A stretch of 64,000 bases of DNA from Petrosia ficiformis (taxonomy: Eukaryota > Porifera > Demospongiae > Haplosclerida > Petrosiidae), in NCBI GenBank assembly GCA_947044365.1, contig OX345640.1:1907001-1971000 (forward strand), given 5' to 3'. The translations under genes and the position numbers were made by a program. Under the pieces are notes generated by a model that was given only the letters and a program-made list of their open reading frames with translations, had not been told where the DNA came from and searched no databases. Of this stretch, positions 56,476 through 64,000 are shown piece by piece (positions within the stretch are counted from its first letter, which is position 1; each line of letters starts with the position of its first letter).

Positions 56476-58153
56476 TTAAACTGTTGTCTCCGTGCCTCCT
56501 AGTCTTACAATACAACTGTGACGATTTAGTTTGGATAGAGGAAAATCCCTTGAAGGAGGAAGTGGTTCTTCTGTTAATTTCATAATCATACTATCATCTG
56601 TTTCATCCGATCCAATAAAATATGTTGATACTGAGAGACGTTTTGTCTCCTGTAGAGACAACTGCCGCTTGTGGTTCGGACTATGAATACACTCAGTACT
56701 ACCAGTCTGGAGTTTCTTTAAAGGTGGTCGTCTACATACTTGTTCAATTTGACCAGTAGCTGAGCTAACTCTTAAAATTGTTGAACCTTCAAAGCTCTCC
56801 TCCCAAATACTGTCACTACAATTTGATAATCCATCTTCTTGAACACTTTGCTGGTATGATGACGAAGAAGAGGAAGATGAAGAAGACTTCATTGATGGTA
56901 ATGTATTGTACATTCCACTAGTCCGGGACCAGCCCTGGCCTTTGGAGAAGTAAGGATTCACTAATACTCTTCCATATGGGTACCTTGATTCTCGAAGAGT
57001 TGGACTAGATTGAGGAGTAGAATTAGTTGACGAACTATCATCCTGTAAATCAATTGATGTATCATGAATTGTCTCTAGTCCTTTAGGTGAGCCCTTTTTA
57101 GACAAACTAGTATTTCTCATTAAACTTGACGAAGAAGAAGAGGTCGAGGGGAAGGAAGAGAAGGCTTTAGATGGAAGTAAGTCTCTTCTTAGTATAACTG
57201 GACTATTTTCAGTGGAGAAGGAATGGATTGCTTTAGATGGAAGTGAGTCTCTTCTTGGTATAAGTGGACTATTTTCAGTACTAGTTCCTGATTCTTCACT
57301 GAATTCTCTTGACATACCAACAGAATCTGATGAAGGTAGTTGTGTATAGCTTTGAGCTCTTCCATCTAAACTATGAATACGTCTCAATGGACTTCTTTGT
57401 GCAGCTGCAAGTTGCGCTTGTTGTATCTTCTTAATATTTAGTCCAGTTTCTTTTATTCCTGCAGTTAGGTTATCAATCCTGTTACCAATGTTCTTTCTCT
57501 CAAATTTCAATGCATTCTAAATATAAAGGAAAAACTTTAAATGCCACTTACAATCAATGATACATAATTCAGTATGGAAGATGTCTACATTTTAATTTGT
57601 GTTCCTTGTATCCTACATTACTTAGTAATGTAGGATACAAGGAATTTATATATGCATTTAGTATTCTTTATCATTGCATAAATATGAATCTTGATTTTAA
57701 GTGCTTATAAATCATACATACATAGTAATAGCACTGTGTAAGAAGATGCAACATACAACTGCAACAGAATTCACATACCAGTTGCTCTTTGACAACAGCC
57801 AGAACCTGATCAAGTTCTGCTACTTCATTGCCAAGGCTCGATACAGAGCCTTTGCTGGGAGAACGTGGTCTGCTCATATCAAATATCCAAGCTACTTCGG
57901 GGTTGTAGATCGAGAATTTCACTGTTGCAGGAGTTGCCTGAGATATAAGAACTCCTTTGTAGCCTCTGTGTCTGGTTTTATTTAAAGTTGAACTGTTGTA
58001 GCTCCTGCGTTCTTCTGTGCTTCTTGTAAAGTTACTGCCACTACTGGATGAAGTAGTACTGAGTCGATTTTGTAACACTGCAGGCGGTGGTATTGCAGCC
58101 TGCTTGTCTTGCTCATTTGCTGTGTAGCTATATGAATTCGTTCTTCTCAGCAT
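56476..58153 (-). CDS. Unrecognised Ser-rich protein with short coiled coil
   Basis: Exon 1 is 57779-58153 and exon 2 is 56476-57516, joined in phase 0; the protein has 471 residues. The first 95 residues are Ser/Thr/Arg-rich (MLRRTNSYSYTANEQDKQAA). A heptad-like helix spans the splice junction (EVAELDQVLAVVKEQL, then NALKFERKNIGNRIDNLTAG and ETGLNIKKIQQAQLAAAQ). The remainder is low complexity with poly-Ser tracts and two TENSP repeats, each followed by an RRD-LLPSKA-type block (STENSPLIPRRDSLPSKA and STENSPVILRRDLLPSKA). The C-terminus is conserved-looking (CIVRLGGTETTV). No enzyme motif or membrane segment is seen. It is probably a phosphorylated scaffold or adaptor, but I do not recognise the family. 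Both splice sites are good and the codon frame is long, so the gene is real. Confidence 0.75.
57602..57644. repeat. Perfect 43-bp palindrome in intron of Ser-rich gene
   Basis: Arms of 21 bp (TTCCTTGTATCCTACATTAC plus T) mirror each other around a single T. No relative was noticed elsewhere in the window. Confidence 0.9.
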
Positions 58154-59693
58154 ATTTGTATTTATTGCAGTCGATAGAATGTCTGGAATGTAGTCAATGG
58201 CTTCTTACAAATGTGCGGGGGCGATCTATAAAAGGGCGGAGAAAAGTGAAGTCAGACACACCTTTTTTTAAAGCGCTACGCGCACGCATATGCGCTAATC
58301 AATAATACGGCGCTTATTGAAATTAAATAATTATGAAATGCAGAAGACAATACCACAGAGCAATGGAATTACAGTTTGAGTACAAATAATTCTTTAATTA
58401 ATCTTAGACCTGTGAACTGACTTCCCAGCATGTTTCCATGAATGGTAAACGATATGTAATTAGAAAAGATCATATGGAAACTAAAGATATTCTGGTCTCT
58501 GATTCTCACTTCTCTGACAGTCAGATTATTTATTCGTGATCACATTTATCATCATTGTAAGCTTACATATACTAGAATTATGAATCTCTACTATTATTAT
58601 AATTTATTCAGATCAGAATAATGATATATATATAATTTATATATATATATATATATATATTATTATATATATTATAATAATGACAATATAATATATATAA
58701 TTATATATATATAATTTATTGTATATTATTATAATAGATCTAATAGTAATCTTTAGTAATGAACAGAACAATTCCTACTTACCTGATTTAAAATTGCAGA
58801 ACAGTTTCTTATTCCTGCTGAAGACTGAACAAACTTGGCTTTCCACACTTAAACTGGTACTGCTTTGCAAAGTTCCTATGGACTATTGTTATATATATCC
58901 ACTTGTCCTTGGAGATAACTCAATTTGCAATTACCTTGTTGCCAAACTTATCAATAGTAACACTTTCCAAAAATATTTTCCTTGAGAATACAGCAAGTGC
59001 TAATCAATACTGACCATCTAGTATTATGAAAACTGGCTGTGGTCCAGAGGTCACAGAAGCCTCTTATTTACAGAGCAGCTGTTCCACAATTAGTATGTGC
59101 AGGCAACTTAAATTAGCAAAAGAAAAAATCCTCTCCACTCAACTAAGAGCTAGGATGCAGCAGCAGCTATGAACATGTGATATGAGTGTATAGTCTAAAT
59201 TGTCACATTTATAAGTACACTACAGACAAGCATCAAAGGATTTGCATACCTTAAAAGTGTTATTACTATTTAATAGTATTGCCAGTTTGTGGTGAGAGTA
59301 GATTTGCAATTGTGAATACTAACTACATCATCATCATCATAAAACCATGTAAGGAACTATAAATGAGATCACAGCCAAATTGGTGATAAGACGTAATTGA
59401 CTTGAAAGCATGATCTTAGAAATCTTAGAATGGAGATATTAGTTTTGTATGGTGTGTGTGTGTAATAGTAGTTTTGTTATGATAGTTCGATTCATCATGA
59501 TGAAATAATGTCCTTTAAAAAGAATGAACTATGAACTACTTCAGACAGACAGACAAACCTACATAATTATATAGTTGCATATACACAATAGATAAGATAT
59601 AATAAACTAAAATTACATACATTACATTTCTATAAAAAAAATCAAAAACATAGTCTGGTTCCAAAAACCAATATAAAAGAATGGGAATGAGTC
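58154..59693. other. Intergenic stretch without recognised gene
   Basis: The start of the Ser-rich gene is followed by a GC-richer promoter-like patch (58210-58315) with GGGGGCG, CTATAAAAGGGCGG and GCGCTACGCGCACGC. A (TA)n-rich palindromic block lies at 58620-58735. The open frame 58719-58985 on the plus strand shows no family resemblance. Confidence 0.5.
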
Positions 59694-62600
59694 CTAGTCA
59701 GTTTTATCAATGACATAAGAAATGGAATGGTAGGTAGGAGGTTTTAGGTCTGCAGAAACAACCAGAGGTAAATTTAAGATGGCTTGATGCATAAGACATA
59801 CACCATCAGCTTCAGAACAGTAATAAACTACAATCTCGATTTGCATAGAAGCAGGCTGGGAGAAGAGAGAAAGAAAACAGAAAATTGAATATTGATTTGA
59901 AATCCCCTATACCAGTGTTTCTCCCAAAAGGTGGTACCATGGGGCTCCCTGATCTTATGCTTAAAAACACTGTTTTACAACACTGATTGTTGACTGAACT
60001 TCATGTACTACTGATACACTTCTCTACTCTTAATACTTATCCTTGGGGAAATATTACCTATAGTCACTAGTGTATCAACATTACATGCTCATAGTGCTAT
60101 ATGTATATATAGTCATTACATGGTAATAGTAAACAGCTTCATGTAACGTAGTGACATTATGAAGTTATAAAACATGCATATAATTATACCCACTTAGTGT
60201 GTCTATGCCATGGATATATATTTTGGGCATGAAGGTGGGTTGATGAACAGGTGATAGCATAATCTACAAGAGATAAGTTAAGTGTTTTAGACTCAATAAC
60301 CAAGTGAGGTCAGGGTGGATCCAATATACACTTATCAATGAGTAAACAACACTGCAGCTAACTACCAATCAAACAGTAGTTATTGTAAATTCTGTCCCCA
60401 CACTCATCCATTCATCCATTAGGCCATCCCATTAGACCATCTTTTCATACATTCACCACTTATCCCATCTTCCATGAAAATATCCATCTATCAATCCAAT
60501 CATCAATCCATCCATAATCCATTCACTCCACTGTCCATGTCCATCCATAATCCATTCACTCCACTGTCCATCCATAATCCATTCACTCCATTGTCCATCC
60601 ATAATCCATTCACTCCACTGTCCATCCATAATCCATTCACTCCACTGTCCATCCATAATCCATTCACTCCACTGTCCATGTCCATCCATAATCCATTCAC
60701 TCCACTGTCCATCCATAATCCATTCACTCCACTGTCCATCCATAATCCATTCACTCCACTGTCCATGTCCATCAATCACTTTCAACCATTTATTCACCCA
60801 TTCATCCTGTCCACTATCCATCAATCCTTTCACATCCCGTCTACCATTCATCATTCATCATTCATCATTCATTCATTCATTCATTCATTCCTCTGTTTGT
60901 TTCATATTGTTTCAAAATTCCACAACTCTCCATACATTCCATACCCTGTGATCTTATGACAATACAATCAAAAGGCAATATCATTATTACATGCCATAAT
61001 GTCTAAAACAGTTTGACTTTATTGCCGCCAATAAAGATCTCAATTAAATGATAATTATAACATCCATGCATTGTCTATATCCAACTATCTATACTGTATA
61101 CAATGACTGTGTGTATGATCATATGCACTGTCTATATATCTGACTATATACGACTATATGAATTATTATAATTGACTGTGTATATGAACTATTATAATTA
61201 ACTGTGTATATGATTATGTCATTTTATATGCATTGTCTATATCTGACTATGTACACATGTATATGACTATATGAACTATATAAATATGATGTTATAACTG
61301 ATTGTGTATCTGACTATATGAACTGTATATAATATTATAACTGACAGTGTATTTGTACAAAGGGCACTGTGCATAATAATGTTTGATCATGTGATAATTT
61401 AAATCCTCTCTATTCGTTCATTTTGTATAATATTTGGTATCTGTACATATGGTGGATTCAACTGGCTACATTTAGTTCTCATTTATTTTGACAGTTGTAC
61501 TCCAGTGGTATGAGCATATGATTGTGTACATGTGCGTATGTATAAAACATATACACGTACATGTACATGTACGTATGTATAAAACATATACACGTACATG
61601 TACAGTAAATTTAGTATCCAAACTCTGAAAGGGAAACATTTTAACCAAAAATGAAACTGTAAACTTCCTTTCAGTTTAGTCAAAACAAAACCTTTTTAGA
61701 AAAAAAGATAAAATCGTATTTAGAAAGATAGTTTCAGTTTAGTATGCAATATTACTAAACCAACTTGTGTGTTAGTGATACAATGCAAATATATCTTTTA
61801 TAACCGTATTTTCGCCAAAACCACTTTCGAACGAGAATAAAATTATGTTTATGACTCGGTTTTATCTACTAGTCTGTTCACATTCACGATGACCTCAAAA
61901 TTAGGATGTGATGACTTTATATGTAAATAAAAATTATAGTGTATAGTTTAATGTCATAAGATCGATACAAGATTATACTGTAACTCAATAATGAAGCAAT
62001 CGATTGAATATGCAAAAAAAGAATGGGAAGGATAATTATATGAAAATGGCACAGGTAAAAAATTTGTTGGTCATTTCAAACTAAAGTTATGAACATTTTT
62101 CTGAGATCATGGTGAATGTGAATGACCTTTACTAGTCTGTCTATTCAGTGTTTATAAAAAAATGAAATTATGATGGTGTCAATAACTGCTGTCCAGCCAC
62201 CTTTTAGAAGTGATGGCTTGTTTACGCTGAAAAAAAAAAGTGACTGCATAATATTTATAATAGTTTTAAATGACTACAGGTTTACTTTAAGAATGTCGGC
62301 ACCCATTTAGTATTAAATTGGCTATAAAAATGAAGTTAATATCAGAACTTATTAATTTACTTTAGTAAGAATATAACCACAAATTTGTGTATTGAATTGA
62401 AATTACATTTCAAGGGTTATTTCCCACAACATTTCCAACATTTGTATATTTAATTACATTTTTGAGAGTATTTCCCACAAATTTCTTAAGTATTATAATA
62501 TTAAACATATCAAAAGTTTCAAAACATTCCTCTACACACCAGTAGGAATCAAAAGGGCTAAAGGACATTACCTCCTCAAGTTTTCAGTTTCAATACTTTA

Positions 62601-63431
62601 TATTGAAATACTTAAACTGTGTTTGTAATATATCCCGATACAGAAAAAATTCAAAGTATCCACAAGTTTTATAAATCAGATATCAAACCTGCCATCGACC
62701 ATAGCAACACAAACTATACTACTACAACACTCAACTGGTCCAAACTCAAGATGAAATGTTAGAAGAAGCTACAAAAAGCTACAGTAGTTTTGCCTTTTGG
62801 GAAATATATTCATTATAACATGCATACTCACACTATAACAGATTTATAATCACCTCGGCCTTGGGCCTATGGCACTTGGACTTGGTGATTATAAATCTGA
62901 TATAGCACTTGTAGGTGTGTTATAACATATACACATATACAATAAATGATGATTACAGCCCACTCTTGCCAATGTTATTATTGTTCTTACATGAAAAATT
63001 ATTGTGGCAAAAGCGAGTAGGTTTCTGTATGTACCGTTTACAAGAATATTTGAATAGTTGAATACTTAAACGAACACCACAAAGAGTCAAACATGTACAC
63101 ACCTGTACAATACATGTGGGTTCTTCTAATTTGTCAGATAGTAAATTGAAGCTCACTAGTACACTGTGGTGTAATGTACCTCTTGATGGACAGTCAGGTG
63201 AAATAGATATTAATGGCACTGTATTATGGGATAGATTGATAAATAGATGTGGACAGTGTATGAGATAGATGGATTGGAATTAATGAAAGAATAACTTTGG
63301 TAATAATGTGATAGATACATACATACATATATACATACATACATACATACATACATACATACATACATACATACATACATACATACGTACGTATGTACGT
63401 ACGTACGTACGTACGTACGTACGTACGTACA

Positions 63432-63462
<31 letters not shown>

Positions 63463-63815
63463 CATACATACATACATACATACATACATACATACATACA
63501 TACATACATACATACATACATACATAGACAGATATATCAATAGAATATGGACATATGGAACATGTTGTTATTACAGTGCTGTAACATGTAAATCTCACTT
63601 GGTATTACTTGCCACATACTGTCCTGTTCATTGTGAAGTTTCAGCCCTTCGGACAAACCAACATTAACTTTTAAGGTCACTACCTCATCACATGACACAG
63701 GTATGGGGTCAAAGGTCACCTGTTTGGCTCGTTTGCTTGTCAATGGAGTATAGCTATGTGGGGCATCAATCGTATCCATATTCATGACTTTGTCTTGTGG
63801 AAACACTATATTGAA
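59694..63815 (-). CDS. NHLRC2: NHLRC2-like protein, C-terminal exons only
   Basis: Three exons on the minus strand: 63599-63815, 63103-63218 and 59694-59855, phases 0-1-0, ending in TAG. They encode a beta-rich region like the C-terminal domain of NHLRC2: CDEVVTLKVNVGLSEGLKLH; PLISISPDCPSRG and SVLVSFNLLSDKLEEP; then IEIVVYYCSEADGVCLMHQA followed by ILNLPLVVSADL, corresponding to the vertebrate VFLYYCSAD...CMMKAILF segment. NHLRC2 has an N-terminal thioredoxin-like domain and an NHL propeller; those exons lie beyond the right edge. The end of the middle exon may be off by one base. The last intron (3.2 kb) holds a minisatellite and two transposon relics. The C-terminus differs from vertebrate NHLRC2. 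Confidence 0.75.
60400..60900. repeat. 27-bp minisatellite (about ten copies) and CATT/CATC repeats in NHLRC2-like intron
   Basis: Unit CCATAATCCATTCACTCCAC plus TGTCCAT, some with an extra GTCCAT. The flanks are irregular CATC and (CATT)n. Both strands remain open because most steps are multiples of three; not coding. Confidence 0.9.
61866..62135 (+). mobile_element. R1 repeat family, full-length copy
   Basis: About 265 bp bounded by GTTCACATTCACGATGACC and, inverted, GGTGAATGTGAATGACC, with CTAGTCTGT just outside both ends. Internal landmarks as in the other copies. The best representative of the family here. Confidence 0.7.
62640..62935 (-). mobile_element. MITE family B, copy 3 (inverted)
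   Basis: Reads in reverse: TATCGGGATAT end, TCGATGGCAGGTTTGATATC, GGAAATATATTCATTATAAC junction, an inner hairpin (CGGCCTTGGGCC) and CCTACAAGTGCTATATC. Confidence 0.6.
63318..63525. repeat. (CATA)n/(CGTA)n microsatellite
   Basis: About 200 bp of CATA repeats with a CGTACGTA core in the middle; self-complementary at the core. Lies in the NHLRC2-like intron between the two upstream exons. Confidence 0.95.
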
Positions 63816-64000
63816 CTATAAGATGTAAGTAAACATTTTACACGTTTCATATGTGATTTACATTGTGGTCACAAACCACCATCTCTATGCTATCATGTAT
63901 TTTATGAAATTGTATTATATGAAATATGACTAACAAATTCTAAGAATCACAGACACTGAAAGATTTAGTACAATAGTTAACTAAAACAACACTAGTACAT

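Noticed and set aside
60453..60959. Repeat proteins on both strands
   Set aside because: Driven by a 27-bp minisatellite in the NHLRC2-like intron.

Overview
This is an AT-rich animal nuclear window, read as an early-branching metazoan and most likely a demosponge. That placement is an inference. It rests on introns with GT-AG ends, many only 50-120 bp long; animal-type TRIM, Death-domain, BRD8 and UBTD genes; a cofactor-independent phosphoglycerate mutase (known from sponges and nematodes, absent from vertebrates); and very dense tetranucleotide repeats. No species can be named from the sequence alone.

Left part (1-8.1 kb): the first exon of a DNA polymerase lambda-like gene (minus strand) is head to head with a 12-exon mitochondrial release factor 1 gene (MTRF1L-like). 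An actin-family gene with a one-base frameshift starts only 27 bp after the release factor stop codon. Immune-like cluster (9.3-25.7 kb): a RING/B-box protein whose C-terminal half is a Roc/COR-like GTPase followed by a Death domain; a broken copy of it; and two closely related TRIM-NHL genes (RING, two B-boxes, coiled coil, filamin repeat, NHL propeller). Fragments of POLL, MTRF1L, actin, TRIM and BRD8 exons lie around these genes and show repeated segmental duplication followed by deletion.

Middle (20.3-37.6 kb): BRD8, a NuA4/TIP60 subunit, runs on the minus strand over about 12 kb, and one intron holds the second TRIM-NHL gene in the opposite orientation. BRD8 is head to head with a UBTD1/2 gene (51 bp between start codons). 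UBTD is tail to tail with a PAAT/C10orf88-like gene, and PAAT is head to head (58 bp) with the phosphoglycerate mutase gene. The three head-to-head gaps each carry a CCACRCCC (KLF-type) box.

Right part (37.6-64 kb): the 11-exon phosphoglycerate mutase gene is stretched to 14.3 kb by repeat-filled introns. After it come several kilobases of tandem arrays, an unrecognised Ser-rich coiled-coil protein gene (minus), and the last three exons of an NHLRC2-like gene (minus) whose 5' part lies beyond the right edge. Several short transposon families (tRNA-derived SINEs, hairpin and TIR elements) recur through the window.

All exon boundaries were worked out by eye from splice-site consensus, reading phase and family similarity. 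Protein families were recognised from memory of conserved motifs; no database search was run.
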